From NCBI GenBank assembly GCA_903822375.1, contig CAIJOU010000110.1, positions 1-24,182 of the forward strand: a stretch of DNA of 24,182 nucleotides, in the 5' to 3' direction. The position numbers and the translations under genes are program-made. The notes under the pieces were generated by a model. The model was given only the letters and a program-made list of their open reading frames with translations, did not search any database and had not been told where the DNA came from. The first letter of the stretch is position 1, and every line of letters begins with the position of its first letter. The stretch is from Candidatus Hydrogenedentota bacterium. GTDB lineage: Bacteria; Hydrogenedentota; Hydrogenedentia; Hydrogenedentales; CAITNO01. Below are positions 1 through 6,435 of this stretch, piece by piece.

Positions 1-1602
1 ACCGTACTGGTTCTTATTGTTGTACACGTAGGGCGCTTTGTTGTCCCACTGGCTCTTGGGAACGATGTAGCCGATTTCGTCGTTGCACAGGCCGAAGATG
101 GGCGTCTGCTTGGCGAACTTCTTGGCTTCGTCCAACAGCGGCGGCACTTCCTGGGGCTGGACGTCGAAATCACGGCCGGGCTTGGCCTCGACGCCGCCGA
201 CGGCGATCTCGGGATACAACTCGCCGGGCGCCGTGGCGATAACCACACTGCCGATGCGGATCGCGTCGGTTTCCGTCTTCGAATAGCCACCCCAGTAGTA
301 ACCCTGGTGGATCAGGCCGAGCATGATGCCGTACTTGAAGACGGGGTTGGTCATCTTGGCCATGACCGTCTTGCCGGCGACGGCGACGAAGGGGTTCTCG
401 TTCTTCCACGCCTCGGGTCCGCGCAGCGCGTTGGCGGCGAGGATGGCCACGTTGTAGCCCAGATTCTCCGCCTTTTCAAAGGTTTCTTCCTTGATCGTGC
501 CGCTGCCGTCGCGCTTGGGCACGTCCGTGTGGAGCTGCGTGGCCAGGCCGCCGACCATGCCCTCGAAGAAGACGCAGGTGCCGCCGAAGCCCTTGACGCC
601 GTTCGGCTCGGGCACGCCCTTCTCCAGACCCTCGCGGATGTAGTGGCAGTAATCCGAGGTCAGCAGCGAGTTCTCGCCGCCGAGCGTCTCCGGGTGGTTG
701 CCCCAGTTCACGCAGGTCGCGATGGTCTGGTCCGTGTTGGGCTTGGTGAAGCGCCACACATACACATGCCAGTCCTGCGCAATCGGCTTGCGCGAATCGT
801 CCACGTAGCCTTCCTTGGGAACGTCGGCGGTCGCGCAGTACATGTCGGCCGGCGACAGCGAGGCCACCGCCTCCTCGACGGCCTCCTTGGTCAGCCGCTG
901 AATTTTCTGCACATAGGGCCCGCAGTTGAACTGCGGCAGCGGTCCGCACCAGTTGCCCATCGAATCCGGCACTTCGTGGCAGTGCGTCGACGAGACCACC
1001 AAATGGTCGACCTTCAGCGCGGGATTGATCATCTTGCGGATGGCGACGATGTCATTGTTGAAGAGGCCGATCGCATCGACCGACACCATCACCACGGTCA
1101 CGCCGTTGTTGCGCACAGCCACCGCGCGGGTCCATTGCGGGTCATGAACGCCCTTTGCCGGACGGTTTGAACTGAATCCGGCAATCCAGCAGCCGTCAAA
1201 GCGCCCGTTGCCGTTCTTGTCCACATAGGTGTCGCCGGATTTTGCCGCCTTTTCCGTGTCAAAGAAGTGGAATTTGCCGTTAATGGCGCGCATGAGCGGT
1301 TTCTGCCAGGGCTTCATGCAGTCTTCAATAATGTCGTACTTGGAATTGTTGTTCCCGTCGGTCCAACTGTCGTATTCCGCCAGGTTGGCCGTAATGTCCC
1401 GCACGGCGACTCCCACCTGAAGCGGACCGGGCGCTTCAACGGCCTTGCCTTTCGCGGGAATCATGAAGTCGACGGAATAGCTGTGATAGGGCCCCCGCCG
1501 CAGCGAAAATACCCAGAGTCCAAACAGCATAATCAGCACCAGCAGCACGATCAGCCCCGTAATAATGGGGCGCCTTCGAATGAACGAATCCTCGGAGAAC
1601 AT
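1..1602 (-). CDS. Neutral/alkaline ceramidase-like hydrolase, membrane-anchored (partial, C-terminus off the window)
   Basis: The frame is open from the start to the left edge, so the C-terminus is missing. An AAGGAG lies 8 nt before the ATG at 1602 but only 2 nt before an in-frame ATG at 1608, so I chose 1602. The N-terminus has Arg-rich residues followed by one membrane segment (about residues 12-32), giving an anchored protein with an external catalytic part. The body resembles the neutral ceramidase family (PF04734). It has an SSTHCHEVPD segment where the family keeps zinc-binding histidines, a CVNWGNHPE segment, and a late DEIGYIVP segment. Two Asp/Asn-rich loops (DGNNNSKYD and DKNGNGRFD) look like calcium-binding insertions. 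In environmental bacteria such proteins are a broad family, so ceramide as substrate is not established. It is divergent from the exported protein gene starting at 1948. Confidence 0.75.
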   Translation of the reverse strand, partial: MFSEDSFIRRRPIITGLIVLLVLIMLFGLWVFSLRRGPYHSYSVDFMIPAKGKAVEAPGPLQVGVAVRDITANLAEYDSWTDGNNNSKYDIIEDCMKPWQKPLMRAINGKFHFFDTEKAAKSGDTYVDKNGNGRFDGCWIAGFSSNRPAKGVHDPQWTRAVAVRNNGVTVVMVSVDAIGLFNNDIVAIRKMINPALKVDHLVVSSTHCHEVPDSMGNWCGPLPQFNCGPYVQKIQRLTKEAVEEAVASLSPADMYCATADVPKEGYVDDSRKPIAQDWHVYVWRFTKPNTDQTIATCVNWGNHPETLGGENSLLTSDYCHYIREGLEKGVPEPNGVKGFGGTCVFFEGMVGGLATQLHTDVPKRDGSGTIKEETFEKAENLGYNVAILAANALRGPEAWKNENPFVAVAGKTVMAKMTNPVFKYGIMLGLIHQGYYWGGYSKTETDAIRIGSVVIATAPGELYPEIAVGGVEAKPGRDFDVQPQEVPPLLDEAKKFAKQTPIFGLCNDEIGYIVPKSQWDNKAPYVYNNKNQYG

Positions 1603-1947
1603 CGGCATAACTCCTTAATTGGCAAAAGTTTCAGGCGCCCGGGACGCTCCCGGCGCGGGCGAAATACGACACTTGGACCATGCGGCAACCCACTGCCGTT
1701 TCATCAAGATGGCCGTATTTTCACGATACCCGGTGATTGTAGCACGTTGTCCAGGCGGGTGTCAGCAGGAAAAAAGGGAACTTCACACGGTGACGGGGCA
1801 TTAGTACAGGTGTATTGGTGTGTCGGGCGGCGTTTTTCACCGTGCCGGGTGGCAACGGGGCCGTCCACCGGGTACAATGGCCCTTGGCGGCAGACCGCAT
1901 CAGGTCGGACTGCACCCTATTGGAACAACAGGACAGGAACCGGAATC
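1603..1947. other. Divergent intergenic region, no gene seen
   Basis: About 345 bases separate the two divergent genes. I see no convincing small gene or RNA. A TACAAT at 1873-1878 could be a -10 box for the rightward gene but lacks a good -35. A small hairpin, CCGGGA/TCCCGG around 1639-1653, lies upstream of the leftward gene. Promoters for both directions are expected here but none is clear. Confidence 0.4.
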
Positions 1948-3609
1948 ATGCGAATCCGCGCCCGTATACCGCAAACAGGACTGGTCTTGGCCGGTCTGCT
2001 GGCAATGGCGTGCCTGGTCGTCGCGGGAGTCGCCCTTTCGGCGCAAACCGCCGCGGCAAACACAGGCACTTCGGCGTTTCCCCAGATCTTTCAGCCGTTC
2101 ATCGCTGACAAGGCTGCAGTGACGACGGAGGGTGAGGGCGAAGGAGAGGGTGAAGGAGAGCCCCCGCCACCGGCCCTGGAGTCAGTCACGCTGCTCTCGC
2201 CGCGCGGCAACGTGGTGGCCCCGCGCAGCACCCATACCGTGACGGTCTTCTTTGCTGCCGGTGTGGAACTGACGGAGGACGCGCCCGCGAACACCGTGCC
2301 CGTGGTGTCGTTCGTGCTGGACGGCAAAGAGCACCCCGCCGTGCTGCGCAACGGCGTCTGGCAAACCGTCGCGGAACTGCCCATGGGCACCTCCCACAAG
2401 GTCGCCGCAAAGGCGCAGGTGGGGTCCGCCGCCGAAGGTGAAACGGACAGCACGCTGGAAGTCAAGCAGTCGCAGCCGCTCTCCTTTGGGGTGCGCTTTG
2501 CAGACGACCTTGACGCAAGCGGCTATCCTGACAACCCGTTCAAGGCACTGCCGGGCGCGGGGGACGAGTGGCACGGCGTGTACGCGACGGATTCCTGCAC
2601 GCGGCTCGTATTTGTGGCCTCCCTTAGAACCTCGCTATGGCCCATCACCGTGTACATGGCGAATCCTGCAAACTTGTCTCAATTGTGGGCCGTCACCATT
2701 CCGGCAGGACTGATTCAGTCCAACGAGCGCGCCCTGCTCATGCTCGCAAAGGCCTGTGACGAGAACACGCTGTACGCCCCTGAAACGGCACCGACCGCCG
2801 ATGAGCGGCCGGGCACGATCGTGCCCGGCGCGGGCTTCTGGGAGAGTCATCTCATCGTTTCAGCCGATGCGGGCAAGACTTTTGAAGAAATCGGGGCAGA
2901 CCGCCTCGGCATACAGCCGCTCATCATGCAATGGGACGGCATTCGGCCCAGTGCCGGAAACACCACGGCGCTCTACGGCCGCGACGCCGCTGTCGAAGGG
3001 GATGGCACCACTGGACTGCGCGTGATTGCCGGGGACGCCCCGTGGACGCGCGACGACCTTCTCCTGCTGGAGCCGCCGGAAACGGGCGGAAGCATGGTGG
3101 CTGAAATTTCGCGGGCCGGTGCGCTGGCAGTCTTCCAGACGCCCCAGCCGCCCAGATTGGTGGTGACGCCCGGCGGCGCCGCCGGACGTTTCGGTTTCGG
3201 CATCGTGCCCGCAACCCAGGCGATCACGCAGGCGTTCCTCCTGACCAACACGGGCAGTCAGCCCCTGACCGGCACGATGACCCTCGACGATCCCTCCGGT
3301 GTGTTCACCATCGAGCAGCCGCCGAACTATACGCTCGCGCCCGGACGTTCCGTCACCGTCCACCTTCAGTTCATCCCCCCCATCGCCGGCGACTACATTG
3401 CCGCGCTGACCTTCACCGGCGGCGAAACGGGACCGCAGACCATGACGATCACGGGCAGTGGCGGTGCCAAACCGCCCAAGGCCGTAACCGCATTCGGCTG
3501 CCGCGGCAACGATGCCGCCGGCGTTTCCGGGGGCGACGCGGGCGATCTGCTTGCAGCGGCCGCGGCGCTGGCGCTGCTGGCGCTCGGTGCGCGCCGCGCG
3601 CGGGCGTAG
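1948..3609 (+). CDS. Exported protein with Glu-Gly repeat linker, Ig-like C-terminal domain and sorting-type C-terminus
   Basis: The reading frame is open far upstream, but the ATG at 1948 is the first that gives a signal peptide: Arg-rich start, hydrophobic core at about residues 11-30, and likely cleavage after SAQTAAA near residue 37. Residues 61-71 are an alternating EG repeat followed by PPPP, a flexible linker. An Ig-like segment follows (about 76-150), then a long region I cannot assign. Around residues 405-510 there is a domain resembling the ASPM-SPD2-Hydin/choice-of-anchor D type, with LTNTGSQPLTG and FIPPIAGDY. The last 40 residues carry Gly-Cys, a Gly/Asp-rich spacer, an Ala/Leu hydrophobic stretch and RRARA. 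That layout matches MYXO- or PEP-CTERM-like sorting tails, implying processing and surface anchoring. The function of the body is unknown. The protein is 553 residues. Confidence 0.8.
   Translation: MRIRARIPQTGLVLAGLLAMACLVVAGVALSAQTAAANTGTSAFPQIFQPFIADKAAVTTEGEGEGEGEGEPPPPALESVTLLSPRGNVVAPRSTHTVTVFFAAGVELTEDAPANTVPVVSFVLDGKEHPAVLRNGVWQTVAELPMGTSHKVAAKAQVGSAAEGETDSTLEVKQSQPLSFGVRFADDLDASGYPDNPFKALPGAGDEWHGVYATDSCTRLVFVASLRTSLWPITVYMANPANLSQLWAVTIPAGLIQSNERALLMLAKACDENTLYAPETAPTADERPGTIVPGAGFWESHLIVSADAGKTFEEIGADRLGIQPLIMQWDGIRPSAGNTTALYGRDAAVEGDGTTGLRVIAGDAPWTRDDLLLLEPPETGGSMVAEISRAGALAVFQTPQPPRLVVTPGGAAGRFGFGIVPATQAITQAFLLTNTGSQPLTGTMTLDDPSGVFTIEQPPNYTLAPGRSVTVHLQFIPPIAGDYIAALTFTGGETGPQTMTITGSGGAKPPKAVTAFGCRGNDAAGVSGGDAGDLLAAAAALALLALGARRARA
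2128..2160 (+). repeat. In-frame GAG/GGN tandem repeat encoding an EG linker
   Basis: Eleven alternating Glu and Gly codons run uninterrupted. The synonymous codons vary (GAG/GAA; GGT/GGC/GGA), so the DNA is not a perfect microsatellite although the protein repeat is exact. This suggests selection on the peptide rather than recent slippage. Confidence 0.85.
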
Positions 3610-3633
3610 GCCCCACGTGCACGGGATGCTTTC

Positions 3634-4095
3634 ATGAATCACGATGCTGTCTTCGTTCTGCTGCTGGGCGGCGTTTACATTGGCATCATGCTGGCATGGA
3701 AACGGTTCCGCATGCACCAGATTAAACACTGGTGGACGGCGGGGCATGAGGCGCTGGCCGGCGGCAATGCCGGCGCAGCCGTGGCGGCGTTCAGAAAATG
3801 TCTGCGTATCTGGCCTGCGGCGCCCAACTTCCACGAGGCCCTCGGAACCGCGTTAAGCCGACTTGGCAAGCTCGACGAGGCCGAGCGGGAATTGAAGCTA
3901 GCGGTGGATTTGGAGCCGTCCCGGGCCCAGTCCCACTTGAATTTGGCGCTCTTTTACGCTTTCGCGGTCTCCGGGCGGGAACGCGAGGCGGTGGCGGCTT
4001 TTGCGCAGGTGCGGGAATTGAGCCCCGATCTGGCGAAAGAGGCCCTTGCACAGGAGCACATTGCGGCGCGATTGGACGATGCGGCCCGCCGTTGA
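3634..4095 (+). CDS. Small TPR-repeat protein with N-terminal membrane anchor
   Basis: This 153-residue protein begins 24 nt after the upstream stop, which suggests co-transcription. Residues 5-22 form one hydrophobic segment, followed by basic residues (KRFRMHQIKHWW), so the bulk should face the cytoplasm. Residues about 33-136 form TPR helices. The clearest unit is ALGTALSRLGKLDEAERELK with the following AVDLEPSRAQSHLNLALFYA, which fits the TPR consensus of small residues and the inter-helix Pro. TPR proteins usually act as binding scaffolds, and the partner here is unknown. The SD is weak (GGGA about 9 nt before the ATG). Confidence 0.8.
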   Translation: MNHDAVFVLLLGGVYIGIMLAWKRFRMHQIKHWWTAGHEALAGGNAGAAVAAFRKCLRIWPAAPNFHEALGTALSRLGKLDEAERELKLAVDLEPSRAQSHLNLALFYAFAVSGREREAVAAFAQVRELSPDLAKEALAQEHIAARLDDAARR

Positions 4096-4121
4096 GGCGC
4101 GACCGTAACGGACTCGGCAGG

Positions 4122-4151
4122 TTGACAGGTTGGCAGCCGGTGCGATAGGCT
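4122..4151 (+). promoter_or_regulatory. Putative sigma70-type promoter for the lipoprotein gene
   Basis: A perfect TTGACA at 4122-4127 is followed after 18 nt by TAGGCT at 4146-4151, which keeps three of six consensus -10 bases. It sits in the 136-nt gap before the lipoprotein gene, so lipoprotein and sulfatase could be transcribed apart from the TPR gene. Confidence 0.4.
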
Positions 4152-4191
4152 GAAACGCTGGGTTCCAAAGAGTTGGCCCCGGGGTTAAACC

Positions 4192-4216
4192 CCCGTCGAC
4201 GGCAATGCCGGACGGG
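4192..4216 (+). promoter_or_regulatory. Hairpin overlapping the lipoprotein ribosome-binding region
   Basis: CCCGTC (4192-4197) pairs with GACGGG (4211-4216), and inside it GGC-AAT-GCC forms a short second stem. The 3' arm runs into the purine-rich GGGAGGGAG that serves as SD for the ATG at 4232. A second small hairpin (GGGGT/ACCCC) lies just upstream. The structure could limit translation, but I see no match to a named RNA class. Confidence 0.35.
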
Positions 4217-4231
4217 AGGGAGCAAAACACG

Positions 4232-4666
4232 ATGAAACGCATGGTGACATGGGCGGCCTTGGCCGCGTGCCTGGCTGTCATGGCCGGTTGCAACACGCTC
4301 TCCGGACAGCCGGAAATCCGCAAGGCGGAGATTACCCCGCCCGAACTCAAACCCGGCGACAGTGCGGTGATCACGGTTGATCTGAAAGACCGCAACAACG
4401 TGGTGCGCCGCGTGGAAGGCGTTGTCGTCGAGGACCCGCGCATCACCTTCCGGCTCAATGATTCGGGCACGGAGCCCGATGCCAAGGCCGGTGACGGCGT
4501 GTGGAGCATGGCCGTCGATGTGCCGTTCCAGTCACCGCCCGGCCAGTATATCCTCGAAATCACCGCCCTCGACGCCAACGGGAAACCGGTGTCTGTGCGC
4601 GACCGCAACAACATCGTCAATCCGCTGCAGGCCGCCGTACCCATCCGGATATTGAAGACGCAGTGA
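4232..4666 (+). CDS. Small lipoprotein with Ig-like fold
   Basis: The start at 4232 gives a type II signal peptide: MKRMVTW, a hydrophobic core, and a lipobox MAGC with the lipidated Cys at residue 19. An upstream in-frame ATG at 4205 would bury this signal behind charged residues and lies within the hairpin before the SD. The mature part (about 126 residues) is one beta-rich domain with KPGDSAVITVDLKD, LNDSGTEPDAKAGDGVWS and PPGQYILEITALDANG. This pattern is typical of bacterial Ig-like or carbohydrate-binding-like folds that describe force or release along beta strands. No catalytic motif is visible. It ends one base before the sulfatase-fold gene, so the two are likely translated together. 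The exact role is unknown. Confidence 0.8.
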   Translation: MKRMVTWAALAACLAVMAGCNTLSGQPEIRKAEITPPELKPGDSAVITVDLKDRNNVVRRVEGVVVEDPRITFRLNDSGTEPDAKAGDGVWSMAVDVPFQSPPGQYILEITALDANGKPVSVRDRNNIVNPLQAAVPIRILKTQ

Positions 4667-4667
4667 C

Positions 4668-6050
4668 ATGATGCGCCCCAATCGGCCCTGCGGGACAGCC
4701 GCCTCCGGCCGTCTGCGCATGGCAAATGTCCGGGCGCGATTGACTGGGGCGCCGTTTCAGCATCATTTTGGCATACTGCTGGCATTGGTGTTCGTTGCCG
4801 GCACGGCCTGCGCCGCACCGGCACCGTCCAACATCCTTCTGATTACCATAGACACGCTGCGCGCCGACCATTTGGGCTGTTACGGTTCGCGTCTCGGCGC
4901 GTCCCCGTCACTGGACCGGTTTGCGGACACCGCGCTGGTGTTTGAGGACTGCATCTGCAACGAGCCCCTGACAGGGCCCTCGTTCGCGGCCATGATGACC
5001 TCCCTTCCGCCGCGACTGACCGGCGCTACACGCAACGGACTCCCTGTCGCCCCGGGCATTCCCACGGTTGCAGAACTGCTGCGCACCGCCGGGTGGCACA
5101 CCTTCTGCGTGCAAAGCACTTGGACACTGAAAGCCAAACTGTCCGGGCTCGATCGAGGTTTTGCGGTCTATGACCAGAACTTTCACCATCGACGCTGGGG
5201 GGTGGTGAGTCCGGAACGCCCTGCCAACGAGGTCACAGACGCCGCGTTACGGCTCTTGCAGGACTGCCCCGCCGACAAGCCCTTCTTCGGCTGGATTCAC
5301 TACATCGACCCCCACGCCCCCTACCAAATGCACCGCCGCTATGATCCTTGGGGCAGGACACGGGACTCGCTCACCGCACGCGACTGGGCGCGTGCGCGGT
5401 ATGCCTCTGAAGTGGCTTTTATGGACCATGAATTGGGGCGGCTGCTCGAAGCGCTGCCTCAGAACATCACCGTTGTCTTCACCGCCGATCACGGCGAAAG
5501 CTTGTTCGAGCACAACTATCTCGGTCACGGTCGGCGCATCTACCACGACAATCTGAAAGTGCCGCTTGTCCTGCGCGCGCCCGGCATCGCCCCCGGACGG
5601 ACCACTGCGCCAGCCCAGGGTATCGACATTGCGCCAACCCTGCTGGGCCTCGCGGGGGTCGCCGCCGCGCCGGACATGTGCGGGTACGATTTGTTGCGGC
5701 ATCCTCCCGCCGCAGACCGGCCGCGTTTTGTCGAAACCTACGGCGGAGCGGTGCCGCGGGTGCCGGGTTTGCGCCGTATATTGGCGGGTGCCGGGCCCAG
5801 CCACCGGGGTGTCATCATCGACGGATGGAAGCTCATCCTCCCCGCCAGCGGCCGCGCCGAACTCTACCGCCTGCCTGACGACCCACGAGAGGAGAGCAAC
5901 CGCGCGGGCAGCGAAACGGAGCGAGTGGCGGGGCTCTCGGACGCCATTGCCGCGTGGACCCGGAAGCATCGTCAGGTCGCCCCCTCCGCCGATACGGCAC
6001 TTGACAACGAGGATGTCGCTGCGTTGCGCAGTCTGGGCTATGGCCGGTAG
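4668..6050 (+). CDS. Secreted sulfatase-fold (alkaline-phosphatase superfamily) hydrolase with Thr at the nucleophile position
   Basis: This 460-residue protein starts one base after the lipoprotein stop. A second ATG at 4671 or Met18 (4719) is possible, and all keep the hydrophobic export segment at about 34-50 ending ACAAPAP. The fold is clear: LLITIDTLRADHLGCYG (metal Asp at 62), IHYIDPHAPY (207-219), FTADHGES (271-278) with the Asp-His metal pair, and LGHG. At the nucleophile site, sulfatases have C/S-x-P-S-R, which is matured to formylglycine. Here it reads PLTGPSFAAMMTS, with Thr102 at that place and Phe instead of Arg. Related sulfatase-like proteins with PLT-x-PSH are known, and Thr is the nucleophile in phosphoethanolamine transferases and phosphodiesterases of this superfamily. 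Sulfatase activity is therefore doubtful; a phospho- or other ester substrate is possible. Confidence 0.85.
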   Translation: MMRPNRPCGTAASGRLRMANVRARLTGAPFQHHFGILLALVFVAGTACAAPAPSNILLITIDTLRADHLGCYGSRLGASPSLDRFADTALVFEDCICNEPLTGPSFAAMMTSLPPRLTGATRNGLPVAPGIPTVAELLRTAGWHTFCVQSTWTLKAKLSGLDRGFAVYDQNFHHRRWGVVSPERPANEVTDAALRLLQDCPADKPFFGWIHYIDPHAPYQMHRRYDPWGRTRDSLTARDWARARYASEVAFMDHELGRLLEALPQNITVVFTADHGESLFEHNYLGHGRRIYHDNLKVPLVLRAPGIAPGRTTAPAQGIDIAPTLLGLAGVAAAPDMCGYDLLRHPPAADRPRFVETYGGAVPRVPGLRRILAGAGPSHRGVIIDGWKLILPASGRAELYRLPDDPREESNRAGSETERVAGLSDAIAAWTRKHRQVAPSADTALDNEDVAALRSLGYGR

Positions 6051-6123
6051 CCCCTCCTCATTCACCTCCCGCGCAGTATGCGCATTATTATTTGTTTAAC
6101 GCCTGTCCGTTGGAAGTTTTCTC

Positions 6124-6153
6124 TTGACATTATGAAGGGGTCTCGTCTATAAC
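6124..6153 (+). promoter_or_regulatory. Strong sigma70-type promoter for the metalloprotease
   Basis: TTGACA (6124-6129) and TATAAC (6148-6153) are separated by 18 nt. This matches eleven of twelve consensus bases in an AT-rich stretch. Transcription should start near 6160. Confidence 0.7.
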
Positions 6154-6250
6154 AGATACGATGCATAAGCATGCGGACTGGACGGGATTACCGTCTCTAT
6201 CTGCCTGATGGCGGCGGGGATGGAAGTTCTGACCGGGTGGCATGTGTGAT

Positions 6251-6290
6251 GCCGGGCCAAACGCGCCTGATGGCGCGGCGTTGACCCGGC
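6251..6290 (+). promoter_or_regulatory. Long leader hairpin
   Basis: The arms 6251-6260 and 6281-6290 pair with one mismatch (GCCGGG with CCCGGC, then CAA with TTG). Inside, CGCGCC (6262-6267) and GGCGCG (6272-6277) close a TGAT loop, leaving a GCG bulge. There is no T-run after it, so it is not a simple terminator. Confidence 0.5.
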
Positions 6291-6396
6291 GAGACAGACT
6301 GGTTTGACAAGAGATATCCTGCGCCGCACGGTCGCGTTTCCTCCCTGGATGCGCGGCGGGCGGAGGATGTCACACGAGCAGCAGGTTGCCGGCAAT

Positions 6397-6420
6397 CCGA
6401 AACCGCGTGGACGGTTTCGG
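6397..6420 (+). promoter_or_regulatory. Hairpin directly upstream of the protease ribosome-binding site
   Basis: CCGAAACCG (6397-6405) and CGGTTTCGG (6412-6420) form a perfect 9-bp stem with a 6-nt loop. The SD AAAGGAG begins two bases later, at 6422. Its placement suggests an effect on translation or mRNA stability. Confidence 0.5.
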
Positions 6421-6435
6421 CAAAGGAGAATGCGT

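Larger units (their letters stand above)
6051..6435 (+). promoter_or_regulatory. Long promoter and structured leader region of the metalloprotease gene
   Basis: These 385 bases contain no obvious standard gene. The first third is AT-rich and holds a strong promoter (6124-6153). From the likely start of transcription near 6160 to the ATG at 6436 the RNA leader is about 275 nt and contains several inverted repeats. These are a 5-bp hairpin at 6181-6195, a long hairpin at 6251-6290, and a 9-bp hairpin at 6397-6420 just before the SD. I could not match it to a riboswitch class by eye, including cyclic-di-GMP I. Confidence 0.5.

Noticed and set aside
307..1170. 287-codon plus-strand frame inside the left-edge gene
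   Set aside because: The minus-strand ceramidase-like frame is open through the entire region and recognisable, so this is its shadow.
1873..1878. TACAAT as a promoter of the Glu-Gly-repeat protein gene
   Set aside because: No acceptable -35 box lies 16-18 nt upstream, so I kept it only as a remark.
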